From NCBI GenBank assembly GCA_046262635.1, contig JBHEMK010000046.1, positions 1-20,031 on the forward strand: 20,031 nt of DNA, read 5' to 3'. The position numbers were made by a program, and so were the translations under genes. Shown here in pieces: positions 1 to 7,583 of the stretch. The stretch comes from JBHEMK01 sp046262635. Lineage in GTDB: Bacteria > Actinomycetota > Thermoleophilia > Gaiellales > Gaiellaceae. The stretch's first letter is position 1. Each line of letters begins with the position of its first letter. Below the pieces are notes generated by a model, which ran no database searches, was not told the DNA's origin, and worked only from the letters and a program-made list of their open reading frames with translations.

Positions 1-104
1 TCTGCCCGCAGTGCGGGCGGCCGAAGCGGCCGCATTACGTCTGCCCCACGTGCAGGACCTACCGCGGACGCGACGTCGAGCCGCTCCGCGTCGACGCTCC
101 GTAG
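1..104 (+). CDS. rpmF: 50S ribosomal protein L32, C-terminal part
   Basis: The reading frame that starts at base 3 encodes the last 33 residues of L32 and ends with TAG at 102-104; the N-terminus lies outside the window. L32 is a small protein of the large ribosomal subunit. The visible part has the four-cysteine zinc ribbon, CPQCGRPKRPHYVCPTC, followed by the usual short basic tail (YRGRDVEPL). plsX begins one base after the stop. The rpmF-plsX-acpP order is a widespread bacterial arrangement that links ribosome and membrane-lipid synthesis, which supports the assignment of this fragment. Confidence 0.9.
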   Translation, partial: CPQCGRPKRPHYVCPTCRTYRGRDVEPLRVDAP

Positions 105-105
105 C

Positions 106-1083
106 TTGAGTGTCCGGGTTGCCGTCGACGTCATGGGCGGCGACCTCGGTCCCGACGAGATCGTTGCCGGTGCCCTGGAGGCGCGAGCCCCCGAGCACGA
201 GCTGATCCTGTTCGGCTCCGCTGGAATCGACGCGCACGGACTCGAACTCGTCCCGACGACGCAGGTGATCTCGATGGAGGAGAAGCCGGCCGAGGCCGTG
301 CGCTCGAAACCAGACAGTTCGCTGGTCGCCGCCTGCCGCGCCGTCGGAGAGGGGAAGGCCGACGTCGTCGTCTCGGCCGGGAACACGGGGGCGATGCTCG
401 CCGCCTGCCTGCTCGAACTCCGCCGCCTGCCGGGCGTCTACCGGCCGGCGATCGCGGTGCCGATCCCCGCCCGTAGCGGCCCCTCGGTCCTGCTGGATGC
501 GGGTGCGAATGCCGACGCGCGGCCGGAGCACCTGCTCCAGTTCGCCTACATGGGCTCGGTCTTCGCCGAGGAAATCCTCGAGATCCCGAGTCCTGAGGTG
601 CGCCTGCTCTCGATCGGCGAGGAGGCCGAGAAGGGAAATCAGCTGGCGCTCGAGGCGCACGGGCTGCTCGTCGGGAGCGACCTCAACTTCGCCGGCAACG
701 CGGAGGGGCGGGACCTGCTCGCAGGCGCCGCCGACGTCGTCGTCACCGACGGCTTCACCGGCAACGTCGCGCTGAAGCTGCTCGAGGGCACGATCACGAA
801 CCTGCTGGACGACTTCCGCTCGGAGATCAGGGCCACGGCGGCCGGCAAACTCGGAGGCCTCTTGATCAGGCCGGCAGCGCGTCGGCTCCGGACGCGGCTC
901 GACCCGGACACCTACGGCGGCGCCTACCTGCTGGGCCTGCGCGGGCTCGCGGTGATCGCTCACGGGAACTCGTCGCGGCGCGCGATCGCGAACGCGATCC
1001 GGCTCGCGGCACGCGGCGTCGAGCACGATGTCGTCGGGCGCCTCGGCGCACGCTTGCCAGAGCGGGCGGCGAAGGCTGTATGA
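106..1083 (+). CDS. plsX: Phosphate acyltransferase PlsX
   Basis: PlsX makes acyl-phosphate from acyl-ACP and phosphate, the first step of the PlsX/PlsY route to phosphatidic acid. It is a peripheral cytoplasmic enzyme. The 325 residues match the family length of about 320-350. The N-terminus has the hallmark VAVDVMGGDLGP, followed by EKPAEAVRSKPDSS and VVSAGNTGAMLA, which are typical of the substrate-binding core; DGFTGNVALK lies in the second half. The TTG at 106 is chosen because the next start-like codon (ATG 133) would cut into the conserved VDVMGGD segment. It lies one base downstream of the L32 stop, so translation is probably coupled. No separate Shine-Dalgarno sequence is evident. 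Confidence 0.95.
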   Translation: MSVRVAVDVMGGDLGPDEIVAGALEARAPEHELILFGSAGIDAHGLELVPTTQVISMEEKPAEAVRSKPDSSLVAACRAVGEGKADVVVSAGNTGAMLAACLLELRRLPGVYRPAIAVPIPARSGPSVLLDAGANADARPEHLLQFAYMGSVFAEEILEIPSPEVRLLSIGEEAEKGNQLALEAHGLLVGSDLNFAGNAEGRDLLAGAADVVVTDGFTGNVALKLLEGTITNLLDDFRSEIRATAAGKLGGLLIRPAARRLRTRLDPDTYGGAYLLGLRGLAVIAHGNSSRRAIANAIRLAARGVEHDVVGRLGARLPERAAKAV

Positions 1084-1084
1084 T
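1054..1084 (+). promoter_or_regulatory. Putative acpP promoter overlapping the end of plsX
   Basis: A perfect-looking -10 hexamer TATGAT lies at 1079-1084 and overlaps the plsX stop codon TGA. TTGCCA at 1054-1059 is a fair -35 match with a 19-bp spacer, which is slightly long. A start near 1091 would leave a leader of about 30 nt carrying GAGGTGA just before the acpP ATG. This would allow acpP to be expressed more strongly than plsX, which makes sense because ACP is needed in large amounts. The call rests on sequence only. Confidence 0.5.
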
Positions 1085-1119
1085 CGCCGCGTTTTCGCCC
1101 CGACCCCGAATGAGGTGAC

Positions 1120-1365
1120 ATGGCAGCGTCCCGCGAGGAAGTCTTCGAGCGAGTCAAGGAAGTCCTGACGGAGCAACTCGGCATCGACGAAGGCGAGATC
1201 ACGGAGGAGGCTTCCTTCCAGGAGGATCTCGACGCCGACTCGCTGGATCTCGTCGAGCTCATCATGGAGCTGGAAGACCAGTTCGGGATCAAGATCTCGG
1301 ACGAGGACGCCCAGAAAATCACGACCGTCGGACAGGCCGTCGACTACGTCTCGTCCCACCAGTAG
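1120..1365 (+). CDS. acpP: Acyl carrier protein
   Basis: This is an 81-residue acidic protein that carries growing acyl chains on a phosphopantetheine arm during type II fatty-acid synthesis. The modification motif is DADSLDLVEL, with Ser41 as the expected attachment site, and the four-helix ACP pattern (FQEDLDADSLD, FGIKISDEDA, TVGQAVDYV) is intact. ATG 1120 is preceded by GAGGTGA (1112-1118), one of the few strong Shine-Dalgarno sequences in the window. It sits 36 nt after plsX and probably also has its own promoter at the plsX end. rnc follows without a clear independent start. Confidence 0.97.
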   Translation: MAASREEVFERVKEVLTEQLGIDEGEITEEASFQEDLDADSLDLVELIMELEDQFGIKISDEDAQKITTVGQAVDYVSSHQ

Positions 1366-1438
1366 CCGGCCGCCCTCCGGGCGGGCGGACGAGCTTCGGC
1401 AGCTCATCGACGCGCTTCCCGCCGAGGCGGCGGAGCCG

Positions 1439-2068
1439 GTGTTCACGCACAGCTCGTGGGCAGTCGACCGGGCCGAGTCGTACGAGCGGCTCGAATTCCT
1501 CGGTGACAGCGTCCTCGAGCTGTCGATCGCCCATGAGCTCTACGAGCGCTATCCCGACTTCACCGAGGGGCGGCTCGCGAAGATCCGCTCGCACGTCGTC
1601 TCGCGGGCGAGCTGTGCCGTCGTCGCTCGGGAGCTCGGCCTCGACGGGCGGCTCGGGGAGAGCGCGCTCGACACGGTGCCCGAGGAGCTGCAGCGGCTGA
1701 CCCGCAACCGCAATGTCCTCGCGGCGTTGCTCGAGGCGGCGCTGGCCGCGCTGTTCCTCGAGCATGGCTTCGAGCGGATCGAGCGGGCGATCGTCGGAGC
1801 GTTCTCCGGCCGCGTCGAGTATGCGCTCACGACTCACGTCGACCACAAGACCGAGCTGCAGGAGGCGCTCGCGCGCCAAGGACGTCAGGTGAACTACTCG
1901 GTGCTCGAGGTCGAGGGGCCGCCGCACGACCGGCGCTTCACGTGCGCCGCGGTGATCGACGGCGATCACCTCGGCGTCGGCAGCGGCAGCTCGAAGAAGG
2001 CAGCCGAACAGGATGCCGCGAAAGAGGCGCTCGCGAAGATCCACGAGGAGATCGTCTCGCCCGAGTAG
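1439..2068 (+). CDS. rnc: Ribonuclease III (start uncertain, N-terminus probably incomplete)
   Basis: RNase III cuts double-stranded RNA in rRNA, mRNA and antisense processing. Counting from GTG 1439, the product has 209 residues: an RNase III domain with the signature ERLEFLGDS (16-24) and a C-terminal dsRNA-binding domain (about 140-205; TELQEALARQG, GSSKKAAEQDAAKEAL). GTG 1439 is the first canonical start in this frame, yet the frame is already family-like upstream (DELRQLIDALPAE, 1388-1426), corresponding to the first helix before the FTHSSW segment. I found no ATG, GTG or TTG in frame from 1241 to 1438. The true start may be a non-canonical codon (for example ATC 1406), or the sequence may contain an error. 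Ala96 replaces the usual metal-binding Asp three residues before Glu99 in the LAxxxEA motif. Identity is certain; the 5' end is not. Confidence 0.85.
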   Translation: MFTHSSWAVDRAESYERLEFLGDSVLELSIAHELYERYPDFTEGRLAKIRSHVVSRASCAVVARELGLDGRLGESALDTVPEELQRLTRNRNVLAALLEAALAALFLEHGFERIERAIVGAFSGRVEYALTTHVDHKTELQEALARQGRQVNYSVLEVEGPPHDRRFTCAAVIDGDHLGVGSGSSKKAAEQDAAKEALAKIHEEIVSPE

Positions 2069-2412
2069 GAAGATCCTGCAACGCGCGTGCGTCGGATCGG
2101 TGCCGACCTGGGACTGGATGGCACCGGAGCGCCGAGTCGAGCGGGCCGTTCGACCTGGCGTCACAGAGAAGCTCGCGATCACGGGCCTCAGCAACGCCGG
2201 CGTCCGGATCGGCGACGTGCCCTCGGCCTCTCCTCCTCCGGCGAGGTGGCCGGTTCGAGCGGGGAGTTCGTCGGGGCGCTCGACCGGCTGCCCGGCGGCG
2301 TCGGCGAGAACGGGCGTGAGGCCGCTTGGGCGTTGCGCGCTGTTCGTCGCTCGCGGGTGTCTGACGGCGAACGTCGTCCGCCATCCGCGGCCCACGTTAC
2401 CGTTTCGTCCGC
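2069..2412 (+). other. Intergenic stretch between rnc and smc, no recognised gene
   Basis: These 344 bases separate two co-oriented genes. Open frames run through on both strands, as is usual at this GC content, but none has a recognisable motif, a ribosome-binding site and a consistent third-position G/C bias together. Related genomes often have mutM next to rnc or smc; no trace of its N-terminal PELPEVE motif is visible. A -10-like box lies at its right edge in front of smc. No T-run terminator was seen. Confidence 0.5.
2398..2403 (+). promoter_or_regulatory. Possible -10 box for leaderless smc
   Basis: TACCGT lies 9 nt before the smc GTG and there is no Shine-Dalgarno sequence between them. 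The layout resembles the more convincing boxes in front of ftsY, ffh and rnhB, but the hexamer is weaker and the spacing longer. Confidence 0.3.
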
Positions 2413-5400
2413 GTGCATCTTCGTGCGATCAAGCTGCGTGGCTTCAAGTCGTTCCCTGCCCCCGTCGAGGTCCGGCTCGAGCCGGGCGTCGGAGTCATCG
2501 TCGGCCCGAACGGCTCCGGCAAGTCCAACGTGTCCGATGCGATCGTCTGGGCGGCCGGCTCGCTGGCGCCGAGCGAGCTGCGTGCGGAGAAGCCCGACGA
2601 CGTCCTCTTCGCGGGCTCGACCGGCCGGACGCCCGCCGACTCCTGCGAAGTTGAGCTCTTGTTCGACAACAGCGACGGTGCGGGGCCGCTGGACTATGCG
2701 GAGCTCTCGATCACGCGGCGGCTCCATCGGGGCGGGGAGGGCCAATACCTCGTTAATCGCGTGCCGGTGAGGAGGCTCGACCTCGTCGAGATTCTCGCCG
2801 ACCTGGGGCTCGGCCAGGGGATGCATTCGATCATCGGCCAGGGCAAGGTCGAGGAGATCCTCTCATCCAAGCCGCACGAGCGTCGGGCGCTGATCGAAGA
2901 GGCTGCTGGGCTCGGCAAGTTCAAGGCCCGCAAGCATCGGGCGGAGCTGAAGCTCGGGCGGGTCGCGACGCAGGTCGAACGCGCGCGCGACCGAGAGGAC
3001 GAGGTGCGCAAGCGCCTGCGCCCGCTCGCGCTCCAGGCGACGGCGGCCGAGCGCGCCGAGAAGCTCCGCGGCGAGATCGCCGGCCTGCAGGCGCTGGTCG
3101 CCCGCCTCGATCTGGCCCGCCTCGAGGAGCGGCTCGCCGACGCGGGCCAGCGCCGGACGGCGGCGGCCCTGGCCCGCAGGCACACCCAGGAGAAGCTCGA
3201 GGCGCTGCTCGGCGAGCGCAACCAGGCAGAGGAGGAGCTCGCAGACGCCGCCGGCAAGCGGGAAGCCGCGATGCAGGCGCTCTACCGGCTGCGCAGTGCC
3301 TCTGACCGGCTCCAGCTGCGCAGCGAGTCGGCAACGGATCTGCTCGAGCGCGTGCGGCGCGAGCACGAGGAGGCACGGGCGGAGGCGGACGCGCCGCCGG
3401 CCGCGGTCGCCGAACTCGAGCGCGCGGCGCTCGCGGCCGCCGCCGCCGCACAGGCCGCCGCCACCGAGCGCGAGTTCCGCGCCGAGCGCGCCCGCCGGGC
3501 GTCGAACCGGCTTCTGTCGGCCGAGCGCGCGCTCCACGCCGACGCGCGGCGCAAGCTCGAGGCGCTGCTCTCCCGCCGCGTGTCGGTCGAAGAGGAGCTG
3601 ACCGATGCCGCGGGCGCGCGCGAGCGGGACCTCACGCAGCTCTACCGCCTCCGCAACGAGGGGGGGCGGCTGGCCGCGAGGCGTGAGGCGGCCGAGCGGC
3701 TGGTCGCGCAGCTGCAAGAGGACCTGGCGTTCTCCGAGGCCTCGGCCGTCGGGCCCTCGCCGAGTGAGCTCGAGGCGGACGCGCTGGCGGCGCGCGCCGA
3801 AGCGCGGAGGACGGTGCACGAGCGTGACACGCTCGCCCAGGAAGGGCGGACAGCGCATGAGCGCCTCGCGACGCTCGAGCGCTCGCTGGCCGAGCGGGAC
3901 GGCTTGCCGCCGGCGGCCCTCGAGCTCGGCGGCCGCCTCGCGCTCTCGCTGCTCGAGGTGGAGGCGGGCTCGGAGCGCGCCGTGGCGGCCGCGCTCGGAC
4001 CGTGGGCGTCGGCGCTCCTCACCGACGACCTGGAGGCGGGCCTCGTGCTGGTGGAGCGGGCCGCCGCGAGGGGGCTCGGCAGCCTCCGCGTCCTCGTCGG
4101 CCGCGATCCTCGTGAACTCGTCGCCGAGCGACCGGTCGTACCGAAGGACGAGCTGCTCTCGGCCAGGGTTCCCTCCGTCACGCCCGAGGGCTTCGGCTAT
4201 GACCCGCAGCGGGGAGAACTCTGGTTCGCGGGCGAGACCGCGGAGGCGGTTTTGCTGGAGCTCGACGCCAGGCGGCGCGAGCTCGAGCGGGAGGCGAAGG
4301 AGCTCGCGCGGCGGGCCCAGACGGCCGGACGTGCCGCGGCAGAGGCCGAGGAACGGGCGGCTTCCGCAGAGGCCGCATTCGCCGAGGTTGCGCCGCGGCT
4401 CCGCGCGCCTCGCGCGAGCCCGCACACGCTGCGGCGAGCCGCGGCCGCGGCGAGGCGGCTCGAGGCAGCCCTCACCGCTCCGTTCGTCGAAGGGCTCGAG
4501 CAGCGGCTCGCCGTCCCTGACCGCACGGGTGATCTTGGCGCCGCGTTGAAGGAACTGGGCTGCCGGGAGGGCGAGCTGCGCCGCGCGGTCGCCGCCGCAA
4601 CCGAAGGTGCCAATGCCGCTGAGCGGGATCTCCTGCGCCTCGGCGGCGCGCCGGACGAGCTCGAGCCTGCCGGTGATCCCGACACGCTCCGCCGAGAGGC
4701 GCGGATGCTCGTCGCCGCCGCCGACGCTGCCGCCGAGGAAGCGACCTCGGCGGGTCTGCGGGCCCGCGAGGCCGAAGGCGCGCGAATCGACGCTGCCGTT
4801 CGCGCCGGCCGCCGGCGCGCGCTCCCGCACCTGCTCGCGCGTCTCAGCGCCGGCGCGGCGCGGCTCGACGAGACTCTGCTCGGGGCCGTCGGTGCGCTCT
4901 CCCGTTCCGAGGGGCCCCTGCGGGCCCGCGTCGACGCCGGAGGCAGCCGCACCGGCGAGCTCGGCGGCGAGCTCCGCCGTCTCGGGGCGGCCGAGGTCGA
5001 GCTCCGGCGCGCGGCGCAGGAGGCAGGGGAGCGCCTCGGCGCGATCGACGTCGAGGTCGCCCGGGTCGAGGCGGAGGCCGACGAAGCCCGCCGCCGGCTG
5101 GAGGCGGCGGGCGCAGAGCCGGCGCAGGTCGAGGGTTCGAGGGAGGAGCTCGCGCAGAAGCTCGAGCGCCTCGAGCGCCGACGGGACGCACTCGGCGCGG
5201 TCAACCCGCTCGCCAAGGAGGAGTACGCGGCCGAGCAGGGGCGGCTCGAGGAGCTGGTGACACAACGGGCCGACCTCGAGGCGAGCCTCGCCGAGCTCGA
5301 GAAGCTCCGTTCGGAGCTTGCCGAGACTGTCGAGAGCCTGTTTACCGAGACCTTCGAGACCGTTCAGACGAATTTCTCCGAGATCGTCGGCACCCTCTTT

Positions 5401-5811
5401 CCGGGCGGCGAGGGGCGTCTGCGCCTGACCGAGCTCGAGGACGACGAGGAGCTCCCCGGGATCGAGATCGAGCTGCGTCCCGTCGGCAAGAAGGTGACGC
5501 GGCTCTCGCTGCTCTCCGGCGGCGAGAAGGCGCTCGGCGCGATCTCGTTCCTCTTCGCCCTCTTCCTCGCGCGCCCATGCCCCTTCTACCTGCTCGACGA
5601 GGTCGAGGCGGCGCTCGACGACACCAACATCGGTCGCTTTGTCCAGCTGCTGCGCCGATACGCGGACCGGGCCCAGTTCGTCGTGATCACGCATCAGAAG
5701 CGGACGATGGAGGCTGCGGACGTCCTGTACGGCGTCACGATGGGCGGCGACGGCATCTCGCAGATCGTCTCCCGCCGGCTGCCGCGCGAGGACGCGGCCG
5801 TCTCGGCCTAG
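2413..5811 (+). CDS. smc: Chromosome segregation protein SMC
   Basis: SMC is the ATPase of the bacterial condensin complex with ScpA and ScpB; it loads on and loops chromosomal DNA. The 1132 residues show the full architecture: N-terminal head with Walker A GPNGSGKS (31-38), a long Ala/Glu/Arg/Leu-rich coiled coil, a hinge region (about 495-620), the return coiled coil, and the C-terminal head with signature LSLLSGGEK (1031-1039) and Walker B FYLLDEVEAALDD (Asp1062, Glu1063). GTG 2413 gives MHLRAIKLRGFKSF, the standard SMC beginning. Two oddities: the N-terminal arm contains a segment repeated at a 120-residue spacing, and the second half of the hinge is short and lacks a clear glycine-rich TGG end. 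Length is slightly below the usual 1150-1200. Confidence 0.96.
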   Translation: MHLRAIKLRGFKSFPAPVEVRLEPGVGVIVGPNGSGKSNVSDAIVWAAGSLAPSELRAEKPDDVLFAGSTGRTPADSCEVELLFDNSDGAGPLDYAELSITRRLHRGGEGQYLVNRVPVRRLDLVEILADLGLGQGMHSIIGQGKVEEILSSKPHERRALIEEAAGLGKFKARKHRAELKLGRVATQVERARDREDEVRKRLRPLALQATAAERAEKLRGEIAGLQALVARLDLARLEERLADAGQRRTAAALARRHTQEKLEALLGERNQAEEELADAAGKREAAMQALYRLRSASDRLQLRSESATDLLERVRREHEEARAEADAPPAAVAELERAALAAAAAAQAAATEREFRAERARRASNRLLSAERALHADARRKLEALLSRRVSVEEELTDAAGARERDLTQLYRLRNEGGRLAARREAAERLVAQLQEDLAFSEASAVGPSPSELEADALAARAEARRTVHERDTLAQEGRTAHERLATLERSLAERDGLPPAALELGGRLALSLLEVEAGSERAVAAALGPWASALLTDDLEAGLVLVERAAARGLGSLRVLVGRDPRELVAERPVVPKDELLSARVPSVTPEGFGYDPQRGELWFAGETAEAVLLELDARRRELEREAKELARRAQTAGRAAAEAEERAASAEAAFAEVAPRLRAPRASPHTLRRAAAAARRLEAALTAPFVEGLEQRLAVPDRTGDLGAALKELGCREGELRRAVAAATEGANAAERDLLRLGGAPDELEPAGDPDTLRREARMLVAAADAAAEEATSAGLRAREAEGARIDAAVRAGRRRALPHLLARLSAGAARLDETLLGAVGALSRSEGPLRARVDAGGSRTGELGGELRRLGAAEVELRRAAQEAGERLGAIDVEVARVEAEADEARRRLEAAGAEPAQVEGSREELAQKLERLERRRDALGAVNPLAKEEYAAEQGRLEELVTQRADLEASLAELEKLRSELAETVESLFTETFETVQTNFSEIVGTLFPGGEGRLRLTELEDDEELPGIEIELRPVGKKVTRLSLLSGGEKALGAISFLFALFLARPCPFYLLDEVEAALDDTNIGRFVQLLRRYADRAQFVVITHQKRTMEAADVLYGVTMGGDGISQIVSRRLPREDAAVSA
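3193..3717 (+). repeat. Internal duplication in the SMC N-terminal coiled coil
   Basis: Two related blocks of about 55 codons begin at 3193 and 3553, exactly 360 bases (120 residues) apart. Both begin KLEALL, continue with an EEEL..AAG pattern and contain LYRLR, then R.L..R.EAA-like heptads. The DNA starting the two copies shares the same 18 bases, AAGCTCGAGGCGCTGCTC. The blocks have otherwise diverged, so this looks like an old segmental duplication of the coiled-coil arm. Confidence 0.7.
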
Positions 5812-5927
5812 GCTCGTTTCAACATGGCCGCGAGAGGCGCCCGGAGCAGGCGTGGCAGCATGCGCACGTCGAGGCGCGGATCTCAGCACTTGGTCTTGAT
5901 GGCCCCGGGGTCTCCCACCACCGCCGC

Positions 5928-5933
5928 TAAGGT
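5928..5933 (+). promoter_or_regulatory. -10 box for leaderless ftsY
   Basis: TAAGGT lies 6 nt upstream of the ftsY GTG with no Shine-Dalgarno sequence between. It fits the TANNNT-plus-short-gap pattern seen before several genes here and supports GTG 5940 as the start. Confidence 0.5.
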
Positions 5934-5939
5934 GCGCGC

Positions 5940-6890
5940 GTGGCGCGGAGCTGGGGAGAGCTGCTGGGGGAGCCCGGCGCGCAGCCGGAGCCGGCGGATC
6001 GGCGCGACGGCATGCTCGCGCGCCTGCGCGATTCGCTCTCGAAGAGCCGCCGGGCGCTGACCGATCAGATCGCGGCCGCGGCCTTCGATCCCGCGGACGA
6101 GACCGCGTGGGAGCGCCTTGAGGAGGCGCTGATCCAAGGCGACGTCGGGGTGCCGGCTACGGCCGAGCTCGTGCGTCGGCTGGAGGCTCGTGGCGAGGTC
6201 GGCGATCTCGGCGGAGCGCTCGCGGGCGAGATCGCTGAGCTCTTCGGTGACCCAGGCATCCTCCGCGTGCAGGAGCGGCCGAGCGTCGTCCTGGTCGTTG
6301 GCGTCAACGGGACGGGCAAGACGACGACGATCGGCAAGCTCGCGGCCCGGCTCAACGAGCACGGGCATTCGGTCGTGGTTGCCGCAGCCGATACGTTCCG
6401 CGCCGCCGCCGAAGAGCAGCTCGAGATCTGGGCGAAGCGGGCGGACGCCGACTTCGTCGGCTCCGAGCGCGGCGCCGATCCGGCGGCGGTCGCCTACGAC
6501 GCTCTCGAAGCTGCGCGGGCACGCGGCCGGGACGTCGTGATCGTCGATACGGCCGGACGCCTCCACACGCAGACGAACCTGATGGAGGAGCTGTCGAAGG
6601 TCCGCCGCGTGATCGAGCGCAAGCTCGCGGGGGCGCCGCACGAGACGCTGCTCGTCGTCGACGCGACCACCGGCCAGAACGGCCTGCAGCAGGCCCGAAT
6701 CTTTGGAGAGGCTGTCGGGGTGACAGGCGTCGCACTGACGAAGCTCGATGGCTCGGCCAAGGGGGGGATCGCGGTCGCGATCGCCTACGAGCTCGGGCTG
6801 CCGGTGAAGCTGATCGGCGTCGGCGAGGCGCTCGATGACCTGCGGCCGTTCGACCCGCACGAATTCGCTCGCGCGCTCCTCTCGGGCTAA
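5940..6890 (+). CDS. ftsY: Signal recognition particle receptor FtsY
   Basis: FtsY is the membrane-associated GTPase that docks SRP-ribosome complexes at the Sec translocon by pairing with Ffh. The 316-residue product has a short N-terminal region, the helical N domain, and the G domain with P-loop GVNGTGKT (121-128), ADTFRAAAEEQL, DTAGRLHTQTNLMEEL and TKLDGSAKGG, ending with the family-typical GVGEALDDLRPFDPHEF. The long acidic A domain of E. coli FtsY is absent, as is usual for short actinobacterial forms. GTG 5940 is preceded by a -10-like TAAGGT. smc lies 128 nt upstream. Its partner gene ffh lies about 4.2 kb downstream, beyond an antiparallel module. Confidence 0.96.
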   Translation: MARSWGELLGEPGAQPEPADRRDGMLARLRDSLSKSRRALTDQIAAAAFDPADETAWERLEEALIQGDVGVPATAELVRRLEARGEVGDLGGALAGEIAELFGDPGILRVQERPSVVLVVGVNGTGKTTTIGKLAARLNEHGHSVVVAAADTFRAAAEEQLEIWAKRADADFVGSERGADPAAVAYDALEAARARGRDVVIVDTAGRLHTQTNLMEELSKVRRVIERKLAGAPHETLLVVDATTGQNGLQQARIFGEAVGVTGVALTKLDGSAKGGIAVAIAYELGLPVKLIGVGEALDDLRPFDPHEFARALLSG

Positions 6891-7285
6891 GTCTTCTGAT
6901 CGGGCACCGCTCGTGCTGACTCCCATGGCACGTCGCGGCGGATCTCGCCGGAACCGATCACTTCCGACGCTGCTCGTCGCCGCGCTTCCCGGCAGCCCTC
7001 GCGGTCGAGGTGCCGCGGGCGTGGGTCTCGCGCCCGTCCAGCCCGCGAAGCCGATCTCGAGAGCGTCCTCGAGCAGCGCGCGTCGGCTCCAAGGCCTTCA
7101 CGGACGCGGGCGGACGGCGCGATCTGGGCCGCGGGCTCCGGCCTTCTCCGGGGACCGGAGCGCCGCCGGCTGCCCTGCCGCCGCCTGGGGCGTCTTGGCT
7201 CGTGCCGCTCGCCCGCTCAGGCCGCCGTGGATACCCCGTGGTGGTGGGATCGCGCTCAACGGTCCGCGACCCGGGTCGAGGTCGG
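6891..7285. other. Non-coding or degraded stretch after ftsY
   Basis: These 395 bases separate the convergent 3' ends of ftsY (+) and the small-protein gene at 7286 (-). Several frames are open but give Arg/Ser/Pro/Gly-rich translations without motifs or ribosome-binding sites; one starting ATG 6926 is the longest and looks like noise. A 12-bp perfect palindrome lies near the right end. No T-run terminator is visible for either gene. Confidence 0.5.
7267..7278. repeat. 12-bp perfect palindrome near the end of the small-protein operon
   Basis: CGACCCGGGTCG lies 7 nt beyond the stop codon of the minus-strand gene at 7286. Without a loop or T-run it is not a normal intrinsic terminator; it could be a protein-binding site or chance in GC-rich DNA. 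Confidence 0.35.
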
Positions 7286-7507
7286 TCAGACCGTGGTCAG
7301 CACGGCGTGGTAGACGCCGACGCCGCCGGGGTTTGTGACCGTGACCTCGGCCTCGAATTGGATCCTCGCGTGATAGGTGCCGGCCGCAAGCCCGATGTTC
7401 TGCAGCGCGTCCTCCAGCGCCTCGTTGAATCCCTCGTGGTGCGACAAGCCTTCCCGGGCGGGAGCCTTGCCCCGCACTTCCCTGCCGCCGTGCCCTGACG
7501 TAGCCAT
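7286..7507 (-). CDS. Small NPGGVGVY-motif protein B (unknown function)
   Basis: This is a 73-residue protein of unknown function. It has a basic N-terminal tail (1-25), a predicted helix (EGFNEALEDALQNIG, 25-39), then two likely beta strands joined by a turn: ARIQFEAEVTV, NPGGVGVY (59-66), HAVLTTV. The same plan is found in the gene 76 nt upstream, so the two are probably paralogues. ATG 7507 has a good Shine-Dalgarno sequence, GAGGAGG, 5 nt upstream. It is the last gene of a minus-strand run that begins with the cyclase-ATPase. The helix-strand-turn-strand order is reminiscent of dodecin-size assemblies, but dodecin's own motifs are not present, so no function is assigned. Confidence 0.75.
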   Translation of the reverse strand: MATSGHGGREVRGKAPAREGLSHHEGFNEALEDALQNIGLAAGTYHARIQFEAEVTVTNPGGVGVYHAVLTTV

Positions 7508-7583
7508 GCGATCCTCCTCGACGTGAGGGTGCGACGATAGCGAGGGCCGGGGCCTGCCGGTCCGGCCCTCCGACCCGTTGCGC

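Noticed and set aside
2194..2211. 18-bp match with 17452-17469 (both contain GCCGGCGTCCGGATC)
   Set aside because: It is a single short GC-rich match without extension on either side; chance similarity in this composition cannot be excluded.
1319..2395. Long minus-strand open frame antisense to rnc
   Set aside because: It is the reverse of a well-recognised gene, has no motif and no ribosome-binding site; long antisense frames are expected at this GC content.
2863..5889. 1008-codon minus-strand frame antisense to smc
   Set aside because: It mirrors the Glu/Arg/Ala/Leu codon pattern of SMC and has no recognisable domain; it is an artefact of high GC.
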